The notes below the pieces were generated by a model, which saw only the letters and a program-made list of their open reading frames with translations, was not told where the DNA came from and did not search any database. Both the position numbers and the translations under genes were made by a program. Shown piece after piece: positions 18,615-27,537 of a stretch of DNA of 64,000 bases (its first letter is position 1; every line of letters starts with the position of its first letter). Source of the DNA: Photobacterium profundum SS9 (GTDB lineage Bacteria; Pseudomonadota; Gammaproteobacteria; Enterobacterales; Vibrionaceae); assembly GCF_000196255.1 (NCBI RefSeq), contig NC_006370.1:1994887-2058886 (forward strand), given 5' to 3'.

Positions 18615-19928
18615 CAATCTTGGGTTTGTGCCATTGTTTTGACAATACCTTTTGCGATTTTGTTTCGTTTAGCACCTGAAAGTATCGTCAGTGTTATTAC
18701 AAATGATCCTACGTTTGTTGAGCATGCGACAACGTATTTATTTGTGTGTGGTTGGAGCATCATATTTACCGCCATTGTTGTGCCTTTAGAATCAGCATTA
18801 CGTTCGGTCGGTGTTGCTAAAATGCCTACTGTTGTAGGGCTGATTGCGGTACTCATTAATGCCGCGCTAAACGCACTATTGATATTCGGTTTATACGGGT
18901 TTCCTGAGATGGGTGTTGCAGGTGCTGCATTAGGTACAACAATATCACGCGGTATCCAAACGGTTATTTTATTGGCTGTCACATATTGGAAGTATAATGA
19001 GATTTTGCCAAAGGTATCAGATGCTGAAGCCGCAGTCACGGTAAAAGCGCGTAAAAAGTACCTTTCTGTTGCACTACCTATGGTGATCCATGATGGTGGT
19101 TGGGCTATGGGATTACTGGTTTACAACTACATTATCGGGCAGCTTGGTGTGACAGAACTAGCAATCATCAGTTTATTATCACCGATAGAAGGGGTGCTTA
19201 TATCAGGATTTATTGGTTTTGCTGTGGCCGCATCAACCATACTTGGCCATGAGCTAGGGGCTGAAAATTACCAACGTGCGTGGCATCAATCATGGTGGTT
19301 TATTGGTTTAAGTGCGACGTTAGCGATGATTGTTGGCGCGACGGTATTAATATTTCATAACAGCATTGGTGATTTATTCGCAAAAGCGGGTACGCCTAAT
19401 TTGGATATGGCCGTGAATGTCACGTTAGTGTTAGCGTTGGGTCTGTGCCTCAAAGTGTTCAACATGGTCGGCATTGGTGGCGTATTACGTAGTGGCGGCG
19501 ATATTCGTTACAGTATTTTTATTGATTTGTTCGCACAATGGGCAATCGGTATTCCTATTGCGATTATCACAGGTATTGTACTGGGATGGCCGCTGCACTG
19601 GGTGATGCTGGCTATTTTGACGGAAGAGGTGGTTAAAGTGTTCTTGACCACGCACCGCATCAAAGGGCGTCGGTGGTTAACGAATCTGATTAATGACAAT
19701 GACGATACACCAGTTAATGAAAAAGAGTGCCTTACCGCCTAGTTAACTTTGTTATGAAAAAATCGATGTGAAACATTTAAAGCAGAGTTTATTTCCACAG
19801 TGTGCATGTGTGTACTGGCGGTATTGGATTCTGCTTTTTTCTGTTTGTATTTTGATGCGTATTTTGATGTTGATCACAGTTCAGAATCAGTTCGAAATAT
19901 GTGGTAGAATCACGCCCGTTTTTATAGA

Positions 19929-19988
19929 TATACCCAAGCTACCTCATGACGCTCGCCTAAATCTGCGATTTGAGGTGGTTTGGATATA
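19929..19988. repeat. Dispersed palindromic repeat, copy 6 (60 bp)
   Basis: TATACCCAAGCTACCTCA on the left, TGAGGTGGTTTGGATATA on the right; interior different from copies 1, 2 and 5. It lies immediately upstream of hrpA, ending 36 bp before the likely start codon, so it forms part of the hrpA leader or promoter. Confidence 0.72.
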
Positions 19989-20024
19989 CTTTATTATTTT
20001 CAAATTGAAAAGTCAGGAATTCCT

Positions 20025-23000
20025 TTGAGTCTGTCTAATACTCCTCAATCAGACGTTTTGAATAATGAAAAAACGCTGAAAACCGCCATTAAAGATTGCA
20101 TGATTCGCGATCGTTTTCGTTTGCACAAACGTGTGCAAGGTGCGGCAAGAATTAAGAATGAAAAAGCAAAGCACGTTGTATTTGATGAAATTGCGCTAGA
20201 TATTGCGAAATCAATGCAAACGGTTGAGCTGCGTAGAACGAATCGCCCTACGATTAAATACCCAGAATTACTGCCTGTTAGCCAAAGAAAAGATGACATT
20301 GCAGAAGCAATCAAACACAACCAAGTCGTGATTGTTGCGGGTGAAACAGGGTCGGGTAAAACCACGCAGTTACCAAAGATCTGTATGGAATTAGGCCGTG
20401 GCACCCACGGTATGATTGGTCATACTCAGCCTCGTCGTCTTGCTGCACGTACTGTTGCAACGCGTATTGCTGAAGAGATGGAGTGCGAATTAGGTTCGTA
20501 CGTTGGTTATAAAGTTCGATTTAATGACCAAGTTTCTGATCGCAGCCAAGTCAAATTGATGACAGACGGTATTTTACTGGCTGAAATTCAAAATGACCGT
20601 TTCTTAAGTCAGTATGACACCATAATTATCGATGAAGCGCACGAACGTAGCCTTAATATCGATTTCATTATGGGCTACTTGCGCGAATTATTGCCAAAAC
20701 GACCTGATCTAAAAGTTGTGATTACATCGGCAACAATCGATCCTGAACGTTTTTCAAAGCACTTCAATAATGCACCTATCATTGAAGTGTCTGGCCGTAC
20801 TTATCCAGTAGACACTCGCTACCGTCCCGTGTCGGAAGACGGTGATGATAGCGATCGTGATCAGCTACAAGCTATTTTCGATGCTGTCGATGAGCTATGC
20901 GATGAAGGCCCAGGTGATATCTTGATCTTCATGAACGGTGAACGTGAAATTCGTGATACGGCGGATGCCCTAGAAAAGCGTAATTTGCGTAATACCGAAG
21001 TATTGTCTTTGTACGCGCGTTTATCTGCTAATGAACAGAATCGTGTATTCCAATCACACAGTGGTCGCCGCGTTGTTTTGTCTACTAACGTAGCGGAAAC
21101 ATCGTTAACGGTACCTGGCATTAAATATGTTATCGACCCTGGTACTGCACGTATTAGCCGATACAGCTACCGCACTAAAGTACAACGTCTACCGATTGAA
21201 GCGATTTCACAAGCAAGTGCTAATCAGCGTAAAGGCCGATGTGGTCGTGTTCAAGAAGGTATCTGTGTTCGTTTGTATTCAGAAGACGATTTCTTATCTC
21301 GTCCTGAATTTACCGATCCTGAAATTCTACGTACCAACTTAGCATCCGTTATCTTGCAAATGACGGCAATTGGCTTGGGTGATATTCACGCCTTTCCGTT
21401 TGTAGAAGCGCCAGATAATCGCAACATTCAAGATGGTTTACGCCTACTTGAAGAGTTAGGTGCGATTAATCTTAAAGCGACAGATCCTCGTAAGCGTCTA
21501 TCGCCAATGGGGCGTCAGTTAGCAAGGTTACCGCTTGATCCTCGCCTTGCGCGTATGGTGTTAGAAGCCCCTAAACTGGGTTCATTGCGCGAAGTGATGG
21601 TTATTGCATGTGCATTGTCGATTCAAGATCCACGTGAAAGGCCGTCAGAGAAAAAACAAGCTTCTGACGAAAAGCATAATCGTTTTGCAGATAAAGATTC
21701 TGATTTCATCGCATTTGTTAATTTATGGAATTATGTTCAAGAGCAGCAAAAAGAGCTGTCTGGAAATCAATTCCGAAAACAATGTAAGAAAGACTATCTG
21801 AACTATTTGCGCATTCGTGAATGGCAAGATATTTACTACCAAGTGAGTCAGGTAGTAAAAGAGCTCGATTTGAAAATCAATAGCCAAGAAGCAAGTTACG
21901 ACAGCATTCACCAGTCATTATTGGCCGGTATGCTTTCTCATATTGGTATTAAAGATCAGGAAAAGAACGAATATCAAGGTGCACGAAATGCGCGCTTTAA
22001 TATCTTCCCAGGGTCTGGCATTTTCAAGAAACAGCCTAAGTGGGTGATGGTTGCTGAATTGGTTGAAACATCCAAGCTGTGGGGGCGTATTGCCGCTAAA
22101 ATTCAGCCTGAGTGGGTTGAACCCTTAGCACAGCATTTGCTGAAACGTAGCTATAGCGAACCGCATTGGGAAAAAAAACAAGCCGCTGTTTTTGCCTTTG
22201 AAAAAATCATGATGTACGGCATTCCTATTGTTGCTAAGCGTAAAGTGAATTACGGCAATATTGATGCGCAAGTATCGCGTGAAATTTTCATTCGCTCGGC
22301 GTTAGTTGAAGGTGATTGGGAAACGAAGCATAAGTTTTATCATCAAAACCGACGACTATTGCGCGAAGTGGAAGAGTTAGAACACAAATCTCGTCGTCGT
22401 GATATTTTGATCGATGATGACGAGCTATTTGAATTCTACGATCAACGTGTTGAGCACACCGTTGTATCGGGTCGTTTCTTTGATAGCTGGTGGAAGAAGG
22501 CATCAAAAGAAGACAGTAGCCTGCTTAACTTTGAACGTGAAATGTTGTTCAGAGGCGACGCTAGCCATATTACTGATTTGGATTATCCGAACTTTTGGCA
22601 TCAAGGCAACTTGAAGCTGAAGCTAAGCTACCAGTTTGAGCCAGGTGAAGATAGTGACGGTGTAACGGTGCATGTGCCATTACCGATACTGAACCAAGTA
22701 GAACCCGATAACTTTGATTGGCAGATACCGGGTCTTCGTCATGAATTGGTTGTGTCATTAATTAAATCATTACCCAAGCCGATTCGTCGCAACTTTGTGC
22801 CTGCACCTAATTATGCAGATGCTTTTCTTTCACGTGCAGAAGCGATGTCTATGCCATTGCTTGATGCGTTAGAGAAAGAATTAAAGCGTATTACGGGTGT
22901 TACGATATTGCGTGAAGACTGGAAAGCCGAGCAAGTTCCAGAACACTTGAAGATTACGTACCGTGTGGTTGATCACAAGAACCGTAAGCTAAAAGAAAAT

Positions 23001-23939
23001 AAAGATTTATACAGTTTAAAAGATGGCTTGAAAGAGCAAGTTCAAGAAACATTGTCGCAAGTTGCTGATGATGACATTGAACAAGAAGGCTTAAAAACAT
23101 GGAGCTTTGGCGCATTACCTGAATGCTATCAGCAAAAACGGGGTGGCTTTGAGGTTAAAGCATTCCCTGCATTGGTAGATAACAAAGACTCTGTGGGTAT
23201 CAAGTTATTTGAAACGGAAGAAGAGCAGCGAATGGCAATGACTCAAGGTCAGCGTCGTTTAGTTCTGTTGAACGTGCCTTCACCCATTAAATACTTGCAC
23301 TCGAACTTGCCAAATAAATCGAAACTGGGTTTATATTTCAACCCATACGGTCGTGTGATGGATCTTATCGACGACTGTATTGCCTGCGGTGTTGATAAGC
23401 TTATTCAGCAGAAGGGCGGTTTGATTTGGGAACCAGAGCAATTTGCACAAACCAAAGAATACGTTCGCGCAGAACTTGGCGATACGGTTGTTGATGTCGC
23501 GCAGCAAGTAGAAGCTATTTTGACGACAGCGTTTAGCATTAACAAGCGCTTAAAAGGTCGTGTTGATTTATCAATGGCATTTGCACTGTCTGATATTAAG
23601 GCACAGATTGAAGGCTTGATCTTTAAAGGCTTTGCAACAGAATGTGGATGGCAGAGATTGCCTGATATTCTGCGGTACATGAAGGCGATTGAACGTCGAA
23701 TGGAAAAACTGCCCATCGACCCTAATAAAGATCGTGTTCAAATCTTGAAGATTGATTCAGTAATGAGTGATTACAAAGAGTTACTGAATAAAATTCCGAA
23801 AGGGCAATCCGTACCAGAAAAAGTGAAAGAGATCCGCTGGATGGTCGAAGAACTTCGAGTCAGCTTCTTTGCTCAGCAATTGGGTACGCCTTATCCTGTT
23901 TCAGATAAGCGTGTACGCAATGCGATTAACGACTGTTAA
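20025..23939 (+). CDS. hrpA: ATP-dependent RNA helicase HrpA (DEAH-box)
   Basis: 1304 residues from the TTG at 20025, chosen because AGGA lies about 8 nt before it and the length fits E. coli HrpA (1300); a TTG at 19980 lies inside the dispersed repeat. DEAH-family motifs: Walker A GETGSGKTTQ near 104, DEAH in IIDEAHERS near 200, SAT, and motif VI QRKGRCGRV. A large C-terminal region follows, with the HA2/OB-type domains and the DUF3418 segment typical of HrpA. It unwinds RNA; in E. coli HrpA acts on mRNA processing and rescue of collided ribosomes. A matS-like site lies inside the gene at 22654. Confidence 0.94.
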   Translation: MSLSNTPQSDVLNNEKTLKTAIKDCMIRDRFRLHKRVQGAARIKNEKAKHVVFDEIALDIAKSMQTVELRRTNRPTIKYPELLPVSQRKDDIAEAIKHNQVVIVAGETGSGKTTQLPKICMELGRGTHGMIGHTQPRRLAARTVATRIAEEMECELGSYVGYKVRFNDQVSDRSQVKLMTDGILLAEIQNDRFLSQYDTIIIDEAHERSLNIDFIMGYLRELLPKRPDLKVVITSATIDPERFSKHFNNAPIIEVSGRTYPVDTRYRPVSEDGDDSDRDQLQAIFDAVDELCDEGPGDILIFMNGEREIRDTADALEKRNLRNTEVLSLYARLSANEQNRVFQSHSGRRVVLSTNVAETSLTVPGIKYVIDPGTARISRYSYRTKVQRLPIEAISQASANQRKGRCGRVQEGICVRLYSEDDFLSRPEFTDPEILRTNLASVILQMTAIGLGDIHAFPFVEAPDNRNIQDGLRLLEELGAINLKATDPRKRLSPMGRQLARLPLDPRLARMVLEAPKLGSLREVMVIACALSIQDPRERPSEKKQASDEKHNRFADKDSDFIAFVNLWNYVQEQQKELSGNQFRKQCKKDYLNYLRIREWQDIYYQVSQVVKELDLKINSQEASYDSIHQSLLAGMLSHIGIKDQEKNEYQGARNARFNIFPGSGIFKKQPKWVMVAELVETSKLWGRIAAKIQPEWVEPLAQHLLKRSYSEPHWEKKQAAVFAFEKIMMYGIPIVAKRKVNYGNIDAQVSREIFIRSALVEGDWETKHKFYHQNRRLLREVEELEHKSRRRDILIDDDELFEFYDQRVEHTVVSGRFFDSWWKKASKEDSSLLNFEREMLFRGDASHITDLDYPNFWHQGNLKLKLSYQFEPGEDSDGVTVHVPLPILNQVEPDNFDWQIPGLRHELVVSLIKSLPKPIRRNFVPAPNYADAFLSRAEAMSMPLLDALEKELKRITGVTILREDWKAEQVPEHLKITYRVVDHKNRKLKENKDLYSLKDGLKEQVQETLSQVADDDIEQEGLKTWSFGALPECYQQKRGGFEVKAFPALVDNKDSVGIKLFETEEEQRMAMTQGQRRLVLLNVPSPIKYLHSNLPNKSKLGLYFNPYGRVMDLIDDCIACGVDKLIQQKGGLIWEPEQFAQTKEYVRAELGDTVVDVAQQVEAILTTAFSINKRLKGRVDLSMAFALSDIKAQIEGLIFKGFATECGWQRLPDILRYMKAIERRMEKLPIDPNKDRVQILKIDSVMSDYKELLNKIPKGQSVPEKVKEIRWMVEELRVSFFAQQLGTPYPVSDKRVRNAINDC
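22654..22666. promoter_or_regulatory. matS-like site (one mismatch) inside hrpA
   Basis: gtgacggtgtaac; its reverse complement GTTACACCGTCAC differs from the matS consensus GTGACRNYGTCAC at one base. Same variant form as the sites at 52849, 55970 and 61439. Confidence 0.4.
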
Positions 23940-24166
23940 TCTATAATGATACTTATTCAGCAACCCTATATTACTGAATAATCATATAAATAAATTTTAA
24001 CCTGCTACTTGTATTTCTTGTAAAACCGGCTGAGTTTACGGTTATCCGAGATCATTATAATAATGATCTGGGTCAATAAAAGCCGATTTTATAGCTATGA
24101 AAACAGGATACAGGTAGAATTGCCGTGAAAAAATATAATCTAACAATTTAAGTGAGCTTTGTCGTA

Positions 24167-26410
24167 ATGAGTAGAAAAATTGAATTATTGGCACCGGGTG
24201 GTGATGTAGAAGCAATTAAAGCCGCGATTGTTGCTGGTGCTAATGCCGTCTACTGTGGCTTAGATATGTTTAATGCCCGTAACCGAGCGTCCAATCTTTC
24301 ATTTGATGAATTAAGTGGCGTTTTACGACTTGCTCACCAATACGGCTGCGAGGTTTTCTTAACCCTTAACGTTGTTATTTTAGAGCACGAAATTCCAAGT
24401 TTAGTAAAGCTGCTGAATAAGTTGGTTAATAGCGGTATTGATGGCATCATTGTTCAAGACCTAGGTATATTTAACCTAGTGAAAAAGCATTTTCCTAACC
24501 TTGATGTTCATGCTTCAACGCAGTTAACTACTCATAACGAAGGTCAAATTTTATTCTTAAGTAAAGTTGGCGCAACACGCGTTAACTTATCGCGTGAATT
24601 GAACCTTGGCGAAGTAAAATCGTTAACCGCACTAGCACATGAACACGATATATTAACCGAAGTTTTCGTACACGGTTCACTGTGTATTGCCTTCTCAGGT
24701 CAATGTTACTCAAGCTCAGTCAGTGTGGGTAATTCGGGTAACCGTGGTCGTTGTAGCCAAGCATGCCGTGATGAATACGAAATTACAGCTGCTGGTAATA
24801 AATTCCCTCTTAACCTAAAAGATAACTCAGCGTACTTTGATTTACCTGAATTGGTTGATGCAGGTGTCGATTCGTTAAAGGTCGAAGGCCGTATTAAGGG
24901 TGCACATTACGTGTACACAGTTGTTGATACCTGGCGCAAGCATATCAATAACTTTGTAGAAACAGGTTTAATACTAGAAGATGACTCAAATCTTCATAAG
25001 GTATTTAACCGTGATTTCACCAACTCATTCTTAAAAGGTAATCTGGCGAAAGACATGTTTATCGATAACCCACGTGATAACAGCGTGAATTATGCTATCG
25101 ATAAAAACAACGCTATTTCTGTTGTTCAGATTGAAGATGTTAAGAAAGATTTATACGAATCTAAAAATGCCATTGGTGCAACGTTAGAAGATAAAATCAA
25201 GTTCCTTGATATTTCAAAGCCAATATTAACAATCGATTTTACTGCAAAGCTAAACGAACCGTTAACGGTTAGCGTTACAACGGGCAATAAGACGTTTGTG
25301 GTTAAATCTGATTCATCATTGCGCGTAGCAGATCAGATTTCGATGTCTTCAGAAACTATCGAAAAGCGTTTTAGAAGCTTTAATAATGCCGATTTCAACC
25401 TAGAGCGTTTAGGCTTTGAAAATTTTGATGAGAACTTAACGATTCCATTTAAAGAGCTTACTGCACTAAAAAATGAAGTCGCGTTTTTATTGAATGATTC
25501 TGTCGAAGTGATTAAGCATGTAGAGGTTGCTGCTTTACCACAACATCCAAAAGTAGAAGAAAAACCAACATTGTCGATTCTGATCGCTAATGAGAAAGAT
25601 CTTCACCTTTGTGATGAAACAGATGCTGATATTTACTTCAAACTACCAGAAAGCTTTAAAAAGAATTGTAAGAAATACATCAATATCTTCTTAAATAATC
25701 CACGTTTGATTCCTTGGTTCCCTGCGGTACTAATAGGTAAAGATTACTTAGAAGCAGTGAAAGTACTAGAAGAAGTGAAGCCAAAGCGTATTGTGAGTAA
25801 CAATACCGGTATTGCTTATAAAGCTTTTGAACTGAATATTGATTGGGTCGCGGGACCATTCTTAAACACCACTAACTCTCATGCTCTCGTTACCATGAAA
25901 GAAGAACTTAACTGTTCTGGTGCATTTATTTCGAATGAAATTAACCGTGGCCAGATCCGACATATTAAGCGTCCTGAAAACTTTAAGTTATTCTACAGCA
26001 TCTATCATCCGATTTTGATGATGACGAGCCGTCAGTGTTTCTTCCAGCAAACGGTAGGTTGTAATAAACCAGCAATTGAAGATGGTTGTATGCTTCGATG
26101 TGAAAAAGCGACCACCATTACGAATGTTAAGGGGATCTCTTTTGCGGTAGATAAGCAAAAAGGTGGCTACCCAAGCATCTATAACGATGAGCAGTTCTTA
26201 AATATAGATGTAGTAAATGATCTTTCAGGCTTATTCGACGAATTCTTTATTGATTTAACAAACATTGGTTCAGGCTCTAAAGAAGAGTTGGATAAATCGC
26301 AGTTAGTTAAGCATTTTGAAAACATTCTGAACGGTGTTGAAGAATCAAAAGTTGAACTAGCCAACATGGTAACAGTATCGACTAATGCTCAGTATGCACA
26401 GGGTTTATAA
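24167..26410 (+). CDS. U32-family protein, RlhA/TrhP-like rRNA or tRNA hydroxylation factor
   Basis: 747 residues from ATG 24167 (an in-frame GTG at 24152 is an alternative). Residues 1-300 match the U32 core: IELLAPGGDVEAIKAAI, HASTQLTTHNEG, FVHGSLCIAFSGQCY and GNRGRCSQACRDEY, the last supplying conserved cysteines. A second cysteine group lies near the C-terminus (SRQCFFQQTVGCNK, GCMLRCEK). E. coli RlhA (653 residues) hydroxylates 23S rRNA C2501 and TrhP works on tRNA uridine; this protein is about 100 residues longer with a different C-terminal part, so its exact substrate is open. Classical peptidase activity is doubtful. A strong terminator follows. Confidence 0.75.
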   Translation: MSRKIELLAPGGDVEAIKAAIVAGANAVYCGLDMFNARNRASNLSFDELSGVLRLAHQYGCEVFLTLNVVILEHEIPSLVKLLNKLVNSGIDGIIVQDLGIFNLVKKHFPNLDVHASTQLTTHNEGQILFLSKVGATRVNLSRELNLGEVKSLTALAHEHDILTEVFVHGSLCIAFSGQCYSSSVSVGNSGNRGRCSQACRDEYEITAAGNKFPLNLKDNSAYFDLPELVDAGVDSLKVEGRIKGAHYVYTVVDTWRKHINNFVETGLILEDDSNLHKVFNRDFTNSFLKGNLAKDMFIDNPRDNSVNYAIDKNNAISVVQIEDVKKDLYESKNAIGATLEDKIKFLDISKPILTIDFTAKLNEPLTVSVTTGNKTFVVKSDSSLRVADQISMSSETIEKRFRSFNNADFNLERLGFENFDENLTIPFKELTALKNEVAFLLNDSVEVIKHVEVAALPQHPKVEEKPTLSILIANEKDLHLCDETDADIYFKLPESFKKNCKKYINIFLNNPRLIPWFPAVLIGKDYLEAVKVLEEVKPKRIVSNNTGIAYKAFELNIDWVAGPFLNTTNSHALVTMKEELNCSGAFISNEINRGQIRHIKRPENFKLFYSIYHPILMMTSRQCFFQQTVGCNKPAIEDGCMLRCEKATTITNVKGISFAVDKQKGGYPSIYNDEQFLNIDVVNDLSGLFDEFFIDLTNIGSGSKEELDKSQLVKHFENILNGVEESKVELANMVTVSTNAQYAQGL

Positions 26411-26454
26411 TACTAGCGTGTTCTGACTATAAAGTAACGATACAGGCAAGTTCA

Positions 26455-26491
26455 GGGTGGCTGAGTGAATTCTCAGCCACCCTTTTTTTAT
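26455..26491 (+). terminator. Strong intrinsic terminator after the U32 gene
   Basis: 11-bp stem gggtggctgag / ctcagccaccc with loop tgaatt, followed by seven T. Confidence 0.93.
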
Positions 26492-26632
26492 ACGCACTAT
26501 ACCTTCCTTCTTCCGTAAATTTTAAAACGATTTTGCAATCAGCACCTAAAATAAGGAATAGGTTATCAGTAACCATGCTATTACCAAGTGTAATTCGTGC
26601 ATATCTTTACCTACTTACAGAGGACAAGCATC

Positions 26633-27091
26633 ATGCAATATCGATCGTTAGGCGTAATTTCAGCTGTATTGATCAGTTTAGTGTGTATGGGAAGTGTACT
26701 AGCCGCAGGTGACATGACAAAGCAAAAGCCTATTGAACTGAAAGTTTCATTAGGTAATGACAAGAATGCCATGCGTTTTTTCCCTGATAAACTTGAATTT
26801 GAAACCGGTAAACTCTACAAGCTTATTTTGCATAATGAAGGGAAAGAGAAGCACTACTTTAGTTCCGAAGGCTTGGCTCAGGCAGTATTTACACGTAAAA
26901 CGCAAGTGGTGAGTGCAGACGGTAAAGTAATTGCAGAGATAAAAGGAACTGTGCGAGAAATTGAAGTTTATCCCGGTGGTACTGCTGAATGGTGGTTCGT
27001 ACCTGTAAAAGCGACAGAAATTAAAGATCTTAAATGTACTATCAAAGGGCATGCCGAGGCGGGAATGACAGGGTTAATCACGATTAAATAG
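26633..27091 (+). CDS. Exported cupredoxin-like copper-binding protein
   Basis: 152 residues from ATG 26633, preceded by AGAGGA; an upstream in-frame ATG at 26597 lacks a ribosome site. N-terminal signal peptide ending at SVLAAGD. The mature domain has the type-1 copper ligand pattern: His in KEKHYF, then Cys in DLKCTIKGH with its His, and Met in EAGM. The likely role is a periplasmic electron carrier or copper-binding protein. The gene is followed after 32 bp by a small frameshifted gene with its own good ribosome site, probably the same operon. Confidence 0.8.
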   Translation: MQYRSLGVISAVLISLVCMGSVLAAGDMTKQKPIELKVSLGNDKNAMRFFPDKLEFETGKLYKLILHNEGKEKHYFSSEGLAQAVFTRKTQVVSADGKVIAEIKGTVREIEVYPGGTAEWWFVPVKATEIKDLKCTIKGHAEAGMTGLITIK

Positions 27092-27123
27092 AAAATTGTG
27101 ATTAATGAAATAAAGGTGGGATT

Positions 27124-27412
27124 ATGATAAAGGTCTTTATTAAACATAAGGTAGAGAATGCCTCAAAATGGAGAGTTGCCTTTGATGACTTTTTAAAACA
27201 AAGACAATCTGCAGGTGAATTATCGTATAGCGTCGGGCATGTTCCAAACGAACTGAATGTTATTTGTTTAATATTTGAATGGGATACGGTTGATATGCCA
27301 GTGTGTTTTTAAGTCTCAGGAATTAAAAGAGGCGATGCAGGCAGCAACGGTAATAGAAGAGCCAGAAATATTTATTTTTGAGGTGACGTCAGAAGAAAGA
27401 ACGAATACCTAA
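27124..27412 (+). pseudogene. Small cytoplasmic protein gene with a frameshift
   Basis: Starts well (AAGGTGGGATT before ATG) and reads 62 codons (MIKVFIKHKVENASKW...FEWDTVD) before TAA at 27310. In the next frame, from about 27300, the sequence continues as KSQELKEAMQAATVIEE and a terminal EIFIFEV strand to TAA at 27410, which together would make one protein of about 95 residues with an alpha-beta ferredoxin-like layout resembling small monooxygenase-like proteins. The break falls between 27290 and 27310 near ccagtgtgttttt. It may be a true mutation or a sequencing error in the T-run. Confidence 0.7.
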
Positions 27413-27490
27413 TACATTTTAAATGTGAAAAATAGTATTTTAGGTAAGAGGTTTGGCGTGTTATTAATTATTAATGGTATATTTTAACAA

Positions 27491-27518
27491 GGAAAAACCC
27501 GAACCGAAGTCCGGGCTA
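27491..27518 (-). terminator. Intrinsic terminator after ptsG
   Basis: On the minus strand, stem CCCGGAC / GTTCGGG around loop TTCG followed by TTTTTCC. Confidence 0.82.
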
Positions 27519-27537
27519 AAGTCCACTCAGACTTTTA

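Larger units (their letters stand above)
16560..19742 (+). pseudogene. MATE-family efflux transporter gene interrupted by an IS66-type element
   Basis: The 5' part (16560-16849) codes for 96 residues plus two bases, starts after AAGGGGGC, and contains the first helices of a MATE transporter (PVSMQSMLFAILGLVDVMMVSTLG). The 3' part resumes at 18623. Removing the IS (16850-18614) and one copy of the 8-bp duplication caatcttg rejoins the frame exactly (QSW then VCAIVL), giving a 469-residue protein of normal family length with about twelve membrane segments. MATE proteins export cationic drugs using Na+ or H+ gradients. As it stands translation stops two codons into the IS, so the gene is probably inactive, although the lesion looks recent because both halves are otherwise intact. 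Confidence 0.93.

Noticed and set aside
19768..20028. Plus-strand open frame of 86 codons before hrpA
   Set aside because: It runs through the dispersed repeat, has no ribosome site and ends just inside the hrpA start; the composition looks random.
27369..27397. Possible programmed frameshift in the small gene after the cupredoxin
   Set aside because: The T-run lies at 27305-27310, not here, and no stimulatory hairpin or slippery heptamer was evident; an ordinary mutation or sequencing error is simpler.
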